A DNA stretch of 18,212 nucleotides from Actinobacteria bacterium UBA4719. GTDB taxonomy: Bacteria > Actinomycetota > Actinomycetes > Actinomycetales > Dermatophilaceae. Shown here piece by piece: positions 7,191 through 15,534 of this stretch (its first letter is position 1; each line of letters begins with the position of its first letter). The notes below the pieces were generated by a model. That model had not been told where the DNA came from and ran no database searches. It saw only the letters and a program-made list of their open reading frames with translations. The stretch covers positions 1 through 18,212 of the forward strand of contig DHJN01000268.1 in NCBI GenBank assembly GCA_002404345.1. The letters are read 5' to 3'. The position numbers were made by a program, and so were the translations under genes.

Positions 7191-10028
7191 TCAGAGCTCG
7201 GCTGACGCAGCCGCCTGCGCGCCAGAGGCCTGCGCGGCATCCTGCATCTCCTGCGGGTCCATGTCAGGGTCTCCCGCCGCTTCACCGCTGTGCGCGCCGG
7301 CCTGGGCTTGACTGGTGATGTTCTCGAGCTCGCCGATGACGGTCGCATGTCTGTCGACGCACAGGACGACGAGATCGCCAGGGTTGGCAAGCGCCATACA
7401 GTGACGCACGGCGGTCAGCTCCTCCAGAACGATCTCCACCTGGCGACAGCGCGCCGTTCCCGCGGACATTCGCGCCCGTGCCCCTTGCGCCACGAGCTCT
7501 GCCGTGACACCGGCCGCACGCCCGCGAAGCCGGTCGTCCTCACGAACGACGACGACATCGAAATGCTCAGCCGCGATGGCCCCCAGCTCCCGGATGTCGT
7601 CATCGCGACGGTCACCGGCGGCACCGATCATGCCGATGCGCGAGGCCCTGCCCAGCTCGACCTGACCGGCCTTCTGTGCCGAGTACGACTCGACGAAGTC
7701 ACCGAGCATGCGCATGCCAGGAGGGTTGTGGCAGTAGTCGACCACGACTTCGATGTTGTTGATGTCGAGCAGGTTCATCCGTCCGGGGGAGAGGTAGTAG
7801 GAGGTCGTGAAAGTCCGCAGGCCCTGGCGGATGTCATGCAGGGGAGCACCGGCCGCGAAGGCGGCACCTGCTGCCGCCATGGCGTTGGCGACGTTCATCT
7901 TGGCGGCACCCCCGAACGTCGAGGGCAAGAGGTGGGTCCAGGCCAGCTGCATGCTGCGATGGCCGTGCCGTATGACGATCATGTCGCCCTTGTCCGTGGG
8001 CTCGAGCACGATGGCACGCCCACCACGACGGCAACGCTCCTCGATGAAGTCGCGCACCTTGGTGCCCGGCGGCTGTAACGAGAACCAGATGACGCTGCCC
8101 GAGCAACGGCGGCGCATGGCCCGGACCAGCTCGTCGTCGGCGTTCAGAACGGCGAAGCCATCGCGCGGAACGGCTTCAACGACAACGGCTTTGACGTCAG
8201 CCAGCTGCTCGAGGGTGTTGACTCCACGTAGCCCGAGATGGTCCGGAGCGACGTTGGTCACGACCGCGACATCGTTGCGGTCATAGCCCAGTCCCTCGCG
8301 CAGGATGCCTCCTCGGGCGACCTCCATGACCGCGAAGTCGACGCGGGGGTTCTGCAGCACCATCCGGGCCGACTTCGGACCCGAGGCGTCGGCCTTGATG
8401 ACGAGGCGTTCGTCGATGACGATGCCGTCCGTGGAGGTCATGCCGACCTTGCGGCCCAAGCCCTTGAAGATGTGCGCGATCATGCGGGCGGTCGTCGTCT
8501 TGCCGTTGGTGCCGGTCACCGCAACGATCGGCACTCGGGAGGCAGTGCCCGGCGGGAAGAGCAGGTCGACCACCGGCTTGGCGATGAACTGTGGCTCGCC
8601 GACGGTCGGGTGGGTGTGCATCCGGAAGCCGGGAGCCGCGTTGACCTCGCAGATGGCCCCGCCGGTCTCACGAACGGGGGAGGCGATGTCCGGGCAGATG
8701 AAGTCGATCCCGGCAACATCGAGGCCGATCATGCGCGCGGCTTCCTCGGCGATGTCCACGTTGTCCGGGTGTGCGTCGAAGGTGCGGTCCACCGAGATGC
8801 CACCAGTGGACATGTTGCCGGTCAGGGCCAGCTTGACCATGCTGCCGGCGGGAGCGACGCTCACGAGCTCGAGCCCTTGCGACGCAAGCAGACCCATCGC
8901 GACCGAGTCGACCTTGATCCTGGTCAGGACCTTTTCGTGGCCCACCCCTCGACGGGGGTCGGAGTTGGTGATCTCGATGAGCTCGGCGACCGTGTGCTCG
9001 CCGTCCCCGATCACGTGGGCGGGCACCCGTTCGGCGATCGCCGCCATCTTGCCGCCGACGATGAGGCATCGGTAGTCGCGCCCGATCAGGAGCGACTCGA
9101 CGATGCAGACGCCTCGACGGGACTCACCTTCGGCGATCACCCAGGCGGCGCGTACGGCCTCGGCATTCGGGAGATTCAGACAGACCCCCCGGCCATGGTT
9201 GCCGTCCAGTGGCTTGACCACGCACGGATAGCCGATCCGGTCGGCCGCGGACACGGCGGCGTCGACGCTGCGCACCGCCTCGCTGCGGGGGACCGGCAGG
9301 CCGGCAGAGGCCAGCAGCTTGGTCGTCAGGTCCTTGTCACCGGCAATGTCGACGGCCAGCGCACCGGTCATCGACGTCATGGTGGCGCGGATCCGCTGGG
9401 CGTGGACGCCCTGGCCCAGCTGGATGAGCGACTGCTCGTTCAGGCGGATCCACGGAATGTCACGCGAGACCGCCTCTTCGAGAATGGCTGAGGTCGAGGG
9501 GCCGAACGCGAGCCGCTCGGCCCGACTCAGGAACAGGTCGAGCTCGGTCCGGAAGTCGAAGGCCGGCTCGGGCTGGACCAGGTGGTTGACCAGTCGAACC
9601 GCAAGGTGTCCGGCCGCCAGGCCGACGCGCTCGTCGACGTAGCCGTAGACGACGTTGTAGATCCCCCGCTTGCCCTTGACCTGGCGGGTCTTGCCGCGAC
9701 GCAGGTCATGGCCGGCTTCCTTCTGCACCTGCAAGGAGACGTGCTCGGCCACGTGCCCCATCCAGGTGCCCTCGCGCAGGCGCTCCACGAAGCCACCGGC
9801 GACACCGCGGGAGCAGGTATGCCCCGCCAGCCCGGGAAGGAAGGTGAGGAGCTGGTCGGTGAAGCCTGCGATGGTGTTGGTGGGGTGGTCCTCGAGGCCG
9901 CCTAGATCGACGACCAGATGGATGGCCGGATCGTAGGACCAGATGTTGGGCCCGCGGTAGACACGCGACTCGATGATGGCCAGGTCCGGTGTTGCAGGTC
10001 CGGCAGGGGTGGGGCGTTCGGTAGCTAT
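7191..10028 (-). CDS. cphA: Cyanophycin synthetase CphA with apparent ATA start codon
   Basis: 945 aa from the ATA at 10028. CphA polymerises Asp and Arg with ATP into multi-L-arginyl-poly-L-aspartate. N-domain: 'RVYRGPNIWSYDPAIHLVVD' to 'HTCSRGVAGGFVERLREGTWMGHVAEH'. The ATP-grasp domain (about 217-490) includes 'YPCVVKPLDGNHGRGV' and 'ICEVNAAPGFRMHTHP'. The Mur-like domain has P-loop GTNGKTTT (about 504-512), 'NVAPDHLGLRG', 'SPGRMN' and 'VVDYCHNPPGM'. The Ala/Gln/Glu-rich last 45 or so residues look disordered. The frame is open through the whole N-domain, yet contains no ATG, GTG or TTG between an in-frame TAG upstream and the GTG at 9788, which would cut off 80 conserved residues. GGAGAAGG (10038-10031) sits 6 nt (from GGAG) before the ATA. 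It lies 10 bp downstream of cphB, clearly the same operon. Confidence 0.93.
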   Translation of the reverse strand: MATERPTPAGPATPDLAIIESRVYRGPNIWSYDPAIHLVVDLGGLEDHPTNTIAGFTDQLLTFLPGLAGHTCSRGVAGGFVERLREGTWMGHVAEHVSLQVQKEAGHDLRRGKTRQVKGKRGIYNVVYGYVDERVGLAAGHLAVRLVNHLVQPEPAFDFRTELDLFLSRAERLAFGPSTSAILEEAVSRDIPWIRLNEQSLIQLGQGVHAQRIRATMTSMTGALAVDIAGDKDLTTKLLASAGLPVPRSEAVRSVDAAVSAADRIGYPCVVKPLDGNHGRGVCLNLPNAEAVRAAWVIAEGESRRGVCIVESLLIGRDYRCLIVGGKMAAIAERVPAHVIGDGEHTVAELIEITNSDPRRGVGHEKVLTRIKVDSVAMGLLASQGLELVSVAPAGSMVKLALTGNMSTGGISVDRTFDAHPDNVDIAEEAARMIGLDVAGIDFICPDIASPVRETGGAICEVNAAPGFRMHTHPTVGEPQFIAKPVVDLLFPPGTASRVPIVAVTGTNGKTTTARMIAHIFKGLGRKVGMTSTDGIVIDERLVIKADASGPKSARMVLQNPRVDFAVMEVARGGILREGLGYDRNDVAVVTNVAPDHLGLRGVNTLEQLADVKAVVVEAVPRDGFAVLNADDELVRAMRRRCSGSVIWFSLQPPGTKVRDFIEERCRRGGRAIVLEPTDKGDMIVIRHGHRSMQLAWTHLLPSTFGGAAKMNVANAMAAAGAAFAAGAPLHDIRQGLRTFTTSYYLSPGRMNLLDINNIEVVVDYCHNPPGMRMLGDFVESYSAQKAGQVELGRASRIGMIGAAGDRRDDDIRELGAIAAEHFDVVVVREDDRLRGRAAGVTAELVAQGARARMSAGTARCRQVEIVLEELTAVRHCMALANPGDLVVLCVDRHATVIGELENITSQAQAGAHSGEAAGDPDMDPQEMQDAAQASGAQAAASAEL

Positions 10029-10030
10029 GT

Positions 10031-10038
10031 CCTTCTCC
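10031..10038 (-). promoter_or_regulatory. Strong Shine-Dalgarno (GGAGAAGG) of cphA
   Basis: GGAGAAGG begins directly after the cphB stop codon (10041-10039). The GGAG core ends 6 nt before the ATA at 10028-10026. This spacing is what selects ATA as the initiation codon. Confidence 0.75.
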
Positions 10039-10944
10039 TCAGTTGGTACGCCGTCTCGCGGCTACGGCATGACTGCCGGCGTGACCGGAGTCGTCGGGCG
10101 CTTGGGAGGAGGCCTTGACGCTCACATCAGGGTGTCTCTCCACGAAGCCGATCAACTTTGCCGTGTGCAGGTCGAACGTAGCGCCGGTGGGCAGTGAGTG
10201 CACAATGGCGCCTGAAATCAGCAAGGGGGCCTGTCTGCGAGCCTGGGGGACATCGCTGACTGCCGCTCGGGCATCGACGACGAAAACGGCGCCGGAGCCC
10301 AGCACCGTCAGCTTGCGTCCGTCGCGAACCTCGGCGGCGGTGTCTTCGTCGATGCCCATACCGAGCAGGTTCGGGGAGCCGGCCACCAGCGACATCAGGC
10401 GGCCGTAGCGGGCTCGTTGGTCGAAATGCTGGTCGATGATGACGTCCGGCAGCAGGCCCAGTCCGGACGAGAGCTGGCTGGTGCGCTGGCGAGGGGTAAC
10501 TCCATCGGCACCCAGGGAGATCATGAACTGGCTCATGATCGAGGCTCCGGCGGACGTACCGGCCACGACGGCGCCACGCGCGTGCGCCCGGGAGATGGCG
10601 TCTGCGAGCGGCGTGCCGACGAACAACTGGCTGAGCTTGAGCTGGTTGCCGCCTGCCATGAAGACGCCGGTGGCGTCGTCGATGGCTTGCACCAGTGCTT
10701 CCGCGGCCGCCGCCGGACGTGAGGGCGGGTCCACGACAACGACCGCTGGTGCGCCGAGCCGACCGAAGATGGTGGTGTAGGTCTCGACAACCTCATCGGG
10801 GAAGGACGACGCGCTGGGGATGACCACGATGCGTGCCTTGCGCCCACCGGCGAGCCGCACGAAGCGGCGTAGGATCGTGGCGCGACCCACCTTGTCCTCG
10901 GCCCCGCCGATGATCAGCAGTGACGTGTGCACCGTTCTGGCCAT
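10039..10944 (-). CDS. cphB: Cyanophycinase CphB
   Basis: 301 aa serine peptidase of the peptidase S51 type that cleaves cyanophycin to beta-Asp-Arg dipeptides. The nucleophile elbow GTSAGAS has the catalytic serine at 131. It is preceded by 'GVFMAGGNQLKLSQLF' and followed by 'DVIIDQHFDQRARYGRL' (H173 region), all typical of cyanophycinases. There is no signal peptide, so it is intracellular and acts in reserve mobilisation. The last 25 residues are polar and probably disordered. The ATG at 10944 has a TAGGCT box exactly 6 nt upstream and no Shine-Dalgarno, so the cphB-cphA operon probably starts with a leaderless mRNA in the 16-bp gap after serB. Read-through from serB is also possible. No isoaspartyl dipeptidase gene is seen in the window. 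Confidence 0.95.
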   Translation of the reverse strand: MARTVHTSLLIIGGAEDKVGRATILRRFVRLAGGRKARIVVIPSASSFPDEVVETYTTIFGRLGAPAVVVVDPPSRPAAAAEALVQAIDDATGVFMAGGNQLKLSQLFVGTPLADAISRAHARGAVVAGTSAGASIMSQFMISLGADGVTPRQRTSQLSSGLGLLPDVIIDQHFDQRARYGRLMSLVAGSPNLLGMGIDEDTAAEVRDGRKLTVLGSGAVFVVDARAAVSDVPQARRQAPLLISGAIVHSLPTGATFDLHTAKLIGFVERHPDVSVKASSQAPDDSGHAGSHAVAARRRTN

Positions 10945-10950
10945 TGGGTC

Positions 10951-10956
10951 AGCCTA
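10951..10956 (-). promoter_or_regulatory. Putative -10 box (TAGGCT) of the cphB-cphA operon
   Basis: TAGGCT on the minus strand, 6 nt before the cphB ATG, within the 16-bp serB-cphB gap. Any -35 would lie inside the serB coding end. Confidence 0.45.
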
Positions 10957-10960
10957 GGAG

Positions 10961-12184
10961 TCAGCGAGCGGGCAGGCTGGGAGCCGGCGTCGGCGTGCCG
11001 TCGGCTTCGTCGGCGTCCTCGATCTCCTCGCGAGTGATCCCCAGCAGAAACAGCACGGCGTCCAGATAAGGAACGTTGACCGCGGTGTCGGCTTGTTCGC
11101 GCACGATCTGCTTGGCGTTGAACGCGATTCCGAGACCGGCGGCGGCCAGCATGTCGAGGTCGTTGGCGCCGTCGCCGATCGCCACCGTGCGGGACATGGG
11201 CAGGTGCTCCGCTGCCGCAAAACGGCGCAGGGCCTCGGCCTTGCCCTGGCGGTCAACGATATCGCCGACCAGGGCACCGGTGAGGAAGCCTCCCTTGACG
11301 TCGAGGCGGTTGGCGTGGGCGTGGTCGATCTCAAGCTCTGCCGCGAGCGGGCCCACGACCTCGATGAAACCGCCGGAGACGACAGCCACGGTGAACCCGA
11401 GTCGCTTCAGGGTTCGCACCAGGGTTCGGGCACCTGGCGTCAGCCGGATGGTGGCGCGGACCTCGTCCAGGACGCCTACCGGGAGTCCGGCGAGGGTGGC
11501 CACCCGGGCACGCAGGCTCTCGGCGAAGTCGAGGTCTCCACGCATGGCTGCCGCCGTGACCTCAGCCACCTCGGTTTCGCTTCCCGCGTGCTTGGCCAAC
11601 AGGTCGATCACCTCGTCCTGGATCAACGTGGAGTCCACGTCCATGACGACCAGCCGGCGACCGCGACGGGCCAGGCCGGCGGGGGAGACGGCGATGTCGA
11701 CGCCTCTTACGGCGGCCTCGAGCGAGAGCTCGGTGCGCAGGGCCGCAATATCAGCGCCCGAGATGTCCAGCTCGACTGTGGTGACCGGATATCGCGACAG
11801 TCGTCGGATCCGGTCGATGTTGGCGCCGTGCGCCGCGATACGGGCTGTGACCGCGGCAACCGCGCTGGCCAGCAACGGCGCGCCCAGGACGACCACGGCA
11901 GCTCGCCCACCGCGGCGCGGCGCGTTGTCGCCGCTACCGGATTCGACGGTGATCTGCATGCCCAGCGATGTGGCAACGCTGACGACGACCTCGCGCAGGC
12001 GGCTGTCCTGAGGTCCGGCAGAGAGCAGCAAGGCCAGGGTCAGGTGCCCGCGCACGACGACCTGTTCGAGATCGAGGACCTCTGCCCCCACATCTGCGAT
12101 GGCGTCGAAGAGCGTGCTGGTGACGCCGGGACGGTCGTCGCCGGAGACGGTGACCAACAGGGTGTGTGTTGCAGGATCGGGCAT
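10961..12184 (-). CDS. serB: Phosphoserine phosphatase SerB with ACT domains
   Basis: 407 aa HAD-family phosphatase that makes L-serine from phosphoserine. N-terminal ACT-like region: 'HTLLVTVSGDDRPGVTSTLFDAIADVGAEV', and probably a second ACT unit about residues 95-165. HAD motifs: MDVDSTL with nucleophile D182 and D184, 'VAVVSGGFIEVVGPLA' (motif II) and 'VAIGDGANDLDMLAAAGLGIAFNAK' (motif IV). The ACT domains suggest feedback control by serine. The ATG at 12184 has TAAACT 6 nt upstream; that box begins with the stop codon (TAA) of the preceding LLM gene 9 bp away, so serB may have its own leaderless promoter while also lying downstream of glgC and the LLM gene. The C-terminal tail is Ala/Pro-rich. 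Confidence 0.96.
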   Translation of the reverse strand: MPDPATHTLLVTVSGDDRPGVTSTLFDAIADVGAEVLDLEQVVVRGHLTLALLLSAGPQDSRLREVVVSVATSLGMQITVESGSGDNAPRRGGRAAVVVLGAPLLASAVAAVTARIAAHGANIDRIRRLSRYPVTTVELDISGADIAALRTELSLEAAVRGVDIAVSPAGLARRGRRLVVMDVDSTLIQDEVIDLLAKHAGSETEVAEVTAAAMRGDLDFAESLRARVATLAGLPVGVLDEVRATIRLTPGARTLVRTLKRLGFTVAVVSGGFIEVVGPLAAELEIDHAHANRLDVKGGFLTGALVGDIVDRQGKAEALRRFAAAEHLPMSRTVAIGDGANDLDMLAAAGLGIAFNAKQIVREQADTAVNVPYLDAVLFLLGITREEIEDADEADGTPTPAPSLPAR

Positions 12185-12190
12185 CCGGCG

Positions 12191-12196
12191 AGTTTA
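12191..12196 (-). promoter_or_regulatory. Putative -10 box (TAAACT) of serB, sharing the LLM stop codon
   Basis: TAAACT on the minus strand is 6 nt upstream of the serB ATG. Its first three bases (12196-12194) are the TAA stop of the LLM gene. Confidence 0.45.
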
Positions 12197-13021
12197 TCGA
12201 CGGTTGGAGGCCCGGTTGCGTCCGTCCCGCCAGGCGAGCAGGTCCCGCAACGGGCCGAGGTCGTATGCCGGCCCGGATACGCCGACGGTGAACAACCGCG
12301 TGCCCATGGCATACAGGCTCTCGGCGCTGGTTGCCGGGTTCTTGTGCGACACGCCCGCGGACCGTTCGATCGCGAGCGGGTCCCGTCCCACCTTGGCACA
12401 CCACTGGTCGAGGACGCGGTGCTTGTGCGCGACTGTATGGGCGTCCCCGAAGCCGTGCCAGATGTCGCCCTGTTCGGCCACGATCCGTAGGGTCTTGCGT
12501 TCCCCGCCGCCACCGACCAGCACCGGAATGTGGCGCGTTGGTGGTGGATTGAGCTGCGCCAGACGGCTCTTGATCAGGGGCAGGTCCCGGTCGAGTGCAT
12601 CGAGGCGTCCGCCGGGGGTGCCGAACTCGTAGCCGTAGCGGTCGTAGTCCTTCTCGAACCAGCCGGAACCGATGCCCAGGATCAGCCGTCCGTGGCTGAT
12701 GTGGTCGACCGTGCGGGCCATGTCCGCCAGCAGCTGGGGGTTGCGGTAGGAGTTGCAGGTGACCAGGGCACCGATCTCCACCCGCTCGGTGGCCTCGGCG
12801 AACGCCCCCAGCATCGTCCAGCACTCGAAGTGCTTGCCCTCGGACTCGCCGTACAAAGGAAAAAAATGGTCCCAGTTGAAGACAACATCGGCGCCCAGTT
12901 CCTCGGCTTGCGCGCAGGCGCGTCGGATCTCGCTGTATGCCGCGTGCTGGGGTTGCAGCTGTATTCCAACTCTGGCTGGACGAGGGTCGGGCAGCGAAAC
13001 GGGTGGAGCGGGCACAGTCAT
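12194..13021 (-). CDS. LLM class, probably F420-dependent oxidoreductase
   Basis: 275 aa luciferase-like TIM-barrel protein. Visible family segments: '[42 protein letters not shown]', '[48 protein letters not shown]' broken by family loops, and '[27 protein letters not shown]'. The GIGSGW-F/DY and VGGGGE motifs are typical of actinobacterial F420-dependent LLM enzymes; the substrate cannot be inferred. The ATG at 13021 overlaps the glgC stop as ATGA, so it is translated from the glgC mRNA; the open frame further upstream is glgC in another frame. A run of seven T (coding strand) encodes the Phe-Phe of WDHFFPLYG, unusual in this GC-rich gene. Confidence 0.9.
   Translation of the reverse strand: MTVPAPPVSLPDPRPARVGIQLQPQHAAYSEIRRACAQAEELGADVVFNWDHFFPLYGESEGKHFECWTMLGAFAEATERVEIGALVTCNSYRNPQLLADMARTVDHISHGRLILGIGSGWFEKDYDRYGYEFGTPGGRLDALDRDLPLIKSRLAQLNPPPTRHIPVLVGGGGERKTLRIVAEQGDIWHGFGDAHTVAHKHRVLDQWCAKVGRDPLAIERSAGVSHKNPATSAESLYAMGTRLFTVGVSGPAYDLGPLRDLLAWRDGRNRASNRR
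12860..12866. repeat. Homopolymer A7/T7 inside the LLM gene
   Basis: Seven A on the plus strand form cat-TTT-TTT-cct on the coding strand, encoding His-Phe-Phe-Pro. It stands out in GC-rich sequence where TTC is the usual Phe codon, and is a potential slippage site. Confidence 0.8.
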
Positions 13022-14271
13022 GGGCGAACCTCGTGACTCTTGCCGACCACGGTGATGCCGGAGTCGGTCACCGTGAAGCCTCTGGCCAGGTCGTCGGCGC
13101 GGCTGACGCCGATGCTCACCCCGGGTGGTACCACGACGCTCTTGTCGATGATGGCTCGATGGATCGTGGCATTGCGGCCGACCTCGACGAAGTCGAGCAG
13201 GACGCTGTCGGTGATTTTCGCGTAGCTGTGGACGTGAACACCGGGGGAGAGGACCGAGCTGGACACATGCCCACCGCTGATCACGACACCGGGTGAGACC
13301 GCGGAGTCGAGCGCCTCGCCGACCCGGCCCGACGACCCGTGGACGAACTTGGCTGGCGGATGGTTGCCGTGGTCGGTGTAGATCGGCCATTCATAGTTGT
13401 AGAGGTTGAACACCGGATGGACCGAGATCAGGTCCATCTGGGCGTCGTAGTAGGAGTCGATCGTGCCGACGTCGCGCCAGTAGCCGTGGTCGCGGTCGGT
13501 GGATCCGGGGATCGGGTTGTCCTTGACGTCGTACACGAAGGCTTCGCCCCGGCGCACGAAGTCGGGGACGATGTCTCCGCCCATGTCTCGCATGCTCCCC
13601 TCGCGTTCCGCATCGCGGGTGACGGCGTCGATGAGGACATCGGCGTTGAACACGTAGATGCCCATCGAGGCAAGGATCTCTTGCGGGGAGTCCGCCAGGC
13701 CGATCGCGTTCTTGGGCTTCTCGAGGAACGCCTGGATCCTGTGGGTGTTGGTCGTGCCGAGCTCGATGACACCGAACTGGTCGGCCAACGCGACCGGTTG
13801 GCGGATCGCGGCGACAGTCACCCCGGCTCCGCTGTCGATGTGCCGCTCAACCATGTGGCTGAAGTCCATCCGATAGACGTGGTCCGCCCCGGCCACCACG
13901 ACGATGTCGGGCCTCTCGTCGTGGATGAGGTTCAGGCTCTGGTAGATCGCGTCGGCGCTGCCCTGGAACCAGCTCTTGTCGATGCGCTGCTGGGCGGGCA
14001 CCGTTGTCACGTAGTTGCCGAGCATCGTCGACATCCGCCAGGTCTTGCTGACGTGGCGGTCCAGGCTGTGTGACTTGTACTGGGTGAGCACGACGATCTT
14101 TCGATACCCCGAGTTCACCACGTTGCTGAGCGCGAAGTCGATCAGTCGGTAGATGCCGCCGAACGGCACCGCGGGTTTGGCCCGGTCAGCGGTCAGGGGC
14201 ATCAGTCGCTTGCCCTCGCCGCCTGCCAGCACGATCGCCAGAACGTTCGGGTATCCACTCCGCTTCGCCAT
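13018..14271 (-). CDS. glgC: Glucose-1-phosphate adenylyltransferase GlgC
   Basis: 417 aa ADP-glucose pyrophosphorylase: glucose-1-phosphate plus ATP gives ADP-glucose and pyrophosphate. The nucleotidyltransferase signature is '[24 protein letters not shown]' near the N-terminus (split here only by length limits), followed by '[15 protein letters not shown]', '[13 protein letters not shown]', '[10 protein letters not shown]', '[10 protein letters not shown]' and '[14 protein letters not shown]'. The C-terminus is a left-handed beta-helix region with repeated '[23 protein letters not shown]'. Length is normal and nothing is missing. The ATG at 14271 has TAGGGT 6 nt upstream, so it is probably leaderless. 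It is divergent from glgM, the enzyme using its product, with 63 bp between the starts. The same arrangement (Rv1213/Rv1212c) is known in Mycobacterium tuberculosis. Confidence 0.97.
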   Translation of the reverse strand: MAKRSGYPNVLAIVLAGGEGKRLMPLTADRAKPAVPFGGIYRLIDFALSNVVNSGYRKIVVLTQYKSHSLDRHVSKTWRMSTMLGNYVTTVPAQQRIDKSWFQGSADAIYQSLNLIHDERPDIVVVAGADHVYRMDFSHMVERHIDSGAGVTVAAIRQPVALADQFGVIELGTTNTHRIQAFLEKPKNAIGLADSPQEILASMGIYVFNADVLIDAVTRDAEREGSMRDMGGDIVPDFVRRGEAFVYDVKDNPIPGSTDRDHGYWRDVGTIDSYYDAQMDLISVHPVFNLYNYEWPIYTDHGNHPPAKFVHGSSGRVGEALDSAVSPGVVISGGHVSSSVLSPGVHVHSYAKITDSVLLDFVEVGRNATIHRAIIDKSVVVPPGVSIGVSRADDLARGFTVTDSGITVVGKSHEVRP

Positions 14272-14277
14272 GGTCTG

Positions 14278-14283
14278 ACCCTA
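14278..14283 (-). promoter_or_regulatory. Putative -10 box (TAGGGT) of glgC
   Basis: TAGGGT on the minus strand, 6 nt before the glgC ATG, with no Shine-Dalgarno. It shares the 63-bp divergent region with the glgM promoter. Confidence 0.55.
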
Positions 14284-14321
14284 CGGCCGGGACGATCTCG
14301 CAACGACCCCCGGCACAGGGC

Positions 14322-14327
14322 TAGCGT
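14322..14327 (+). promoter_or_regulatory. Putative -10 box (TAGCGT) of glgM
   Basis: TAGCGT ends 7 nt before the GTG at 14335. The upstream in-frame GTG (14326) lies inside this box, which argues for initiation at 14335. Confidence 0.5.
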
Positions 14328-14334
14328 GCACGAG

Positions 14335-15534
14335 GTGAGAGTCGACATCCTGAGCAAGGAGTACCCGCCCCATGTGTACGGTGGCGCGGGCGTGCACGTG
14401 GCTGAGCTGGTGCGCGCGTTACGCGCCCGGGGAGATATCGATGCCCGGGTCCGCTGCTTCGGTGGACCACGTGATGAGGTCGGCACCACCGGGTATGCCG
14501 ATCTGCCGCAGCTCTCGTCGGCGAACGCGGCCATCGCCACGCTGGGGGTCGACCTGGCCATGGTCGACGACTGTGTGGGCGCGGATCTGGTCCACTCGCA
14601 CACCTGGTACGCCAACATGGCAGGACATCTGGCGTCGCTGCTGGCCGGGGTGCCCCATGTGGTGTCCGCCCACAGCCTGGAGCCGATGCGCCCATGGAAG
14701 GCCGAGCAGCTGGGCGGTGGCTACGCGGTGTCCTCCTGGGCCGAGCGAACGGCATACGAGGGGGCAGCAGCAGTCGTCGCGGTGAGCGCGGGGATGCGGC
14801 TGGACGTTCTCAACAGCTATCCGGGAATTGACCCGGCAAGGGTCCACGTCGTTCACAACGGAGTGGACTCCCAGCTCTGGCAACGGGACTCAAGTGCCCG
14901 GGCGCTCGAGGTGCTGCGCGGGCACGGCGTCGATCCTGCCCGCCCGTCGGTGGTCTTCGTGGGCCGGATCACGCGCCAGAAGGGGCTGCCCTACCTGTTG
15001 CGTGCGGCGGCCCGGCTGCAGCCGGAGGTCCAGCTTGTCCTGTGTGCGGGTGCTCCGGACACTCCCCAGATGCTGACCGAGGTCGAGTCGCTGATCGCCG
15101 AGCTGCAACAGCATCGCACCGGTGTGGTGTGGATTACTGAGATGTTGCCCAGGGCCGAGGTCATTGCCTTGCTCAGTGCCGCAACGGTTTTCGCGTGCCC
15201 ATCGGTCTACGAGCCGCTCGGCATCGTCAACCTCGAGGCGATGGCGTGTGAGCTCGCGGTGGTCGCGACGGCGACGGGCGGGATCCCGGAGGTGGTCGTC
15301 GACGGCGAGACGGGCTGGCTGGTGCCGATCGAGCAGGTGGCCGACGGTAGCGGTGCGCCGGCGGACCCCGAGCGCTTCGTCACGGACCTGGCCCTGGCGC
15401 TGAACCAGGCGGTCAGCGACCCTGAGCGGGCTCGCCGCTTCGGCGAGGCCGGGCGTCGGCGTGCGGTGGAGAGCTTCTCGTGGTCCTCGATCGGCGACCA
15501 GACCGTGGACGTCTACGAGTCGGCTCTGCGCTGA
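14335..15534 (+). CDS. glgM: Glycosyltransferase GlgM/GlgA (alpha-maltose-1-phosphate or glycogen synthase)
   Basis: 399 aa GT-B glycosyltransferase. The N-terminus 'MRVDILSKEYPPHVYGGAGVHVAELV' (two halves of one segment), 'HSHTWYANMAGHLA', 'SAHSLEPMRPWKAEQLGGGY', 'VFVGRITRQKG' and the E-x7-E region 'VYEPLGIVNLEAMACE' follow M. tuberculosis Rv1212c (GlgM) closely from memory. GlgM makes alpha-maltose-1-phosphate from ADP-glucose and glucose-1-phosphate for the GlgE route; such genes are often annotated glgA. GTG 14335 is preferred over GTG 14326 because it gives the family start MRV and lies 7 nt after TAGCGT. It is divergent from glgC. Its last 22 bp overlap the opposing gene at 15513-16292. 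glgE is not in the window, so glucan versus maltose-1-phosphate product is open. Confidence 0.93.
   Translation: MRVDILSKEYPPHVYGGAGVHVAELVRALRARGDIDARVRCFGGPRDEVGTTGYADLPQLSSANAAIATLGVDLAMVDDCVGADLVHSHTWYANMAGHLASLLAGVPHVVSAHSLEPMRPWKAEQLGGGYAVSSWAERTAYEGAAAVVAVSAGMRLDVLNSYPGIDPARVHVVHNGVDSQLWQRDSSARALEVLRGHGVDPARPSVVFVGRITRQKGLPYLLRAAARLQPEVQLVLCAGAPDTPQMLTEVESLIAELQQHRTGVVWITEMLPRAEVIALLSAATVFACPSVYEPLGIVNLEAMACELAVVATATGGIPEVVVDGETGWLVPIEQVADGSGAPADPERFVTDLALALNQAVSDPERARRFGEAGRRRAVESFSWSSIGDQTVDVYESALR

Noticed and set aside
8238..9491. 417-aa plus-strand open frame inside cphA
   Set aside because: It is the complement of cphA coding sequence with low-complexity Asp/Arg/Gly/His composition and no recognisable motif.
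13022..13390. 123-residue upstream extension of the LLM frame
   Set aside because: It overlaps the glgC coding region in another frame and is Arg-rich. The ATGA overlap start at 13021 gives a normal LLM N-terminus.
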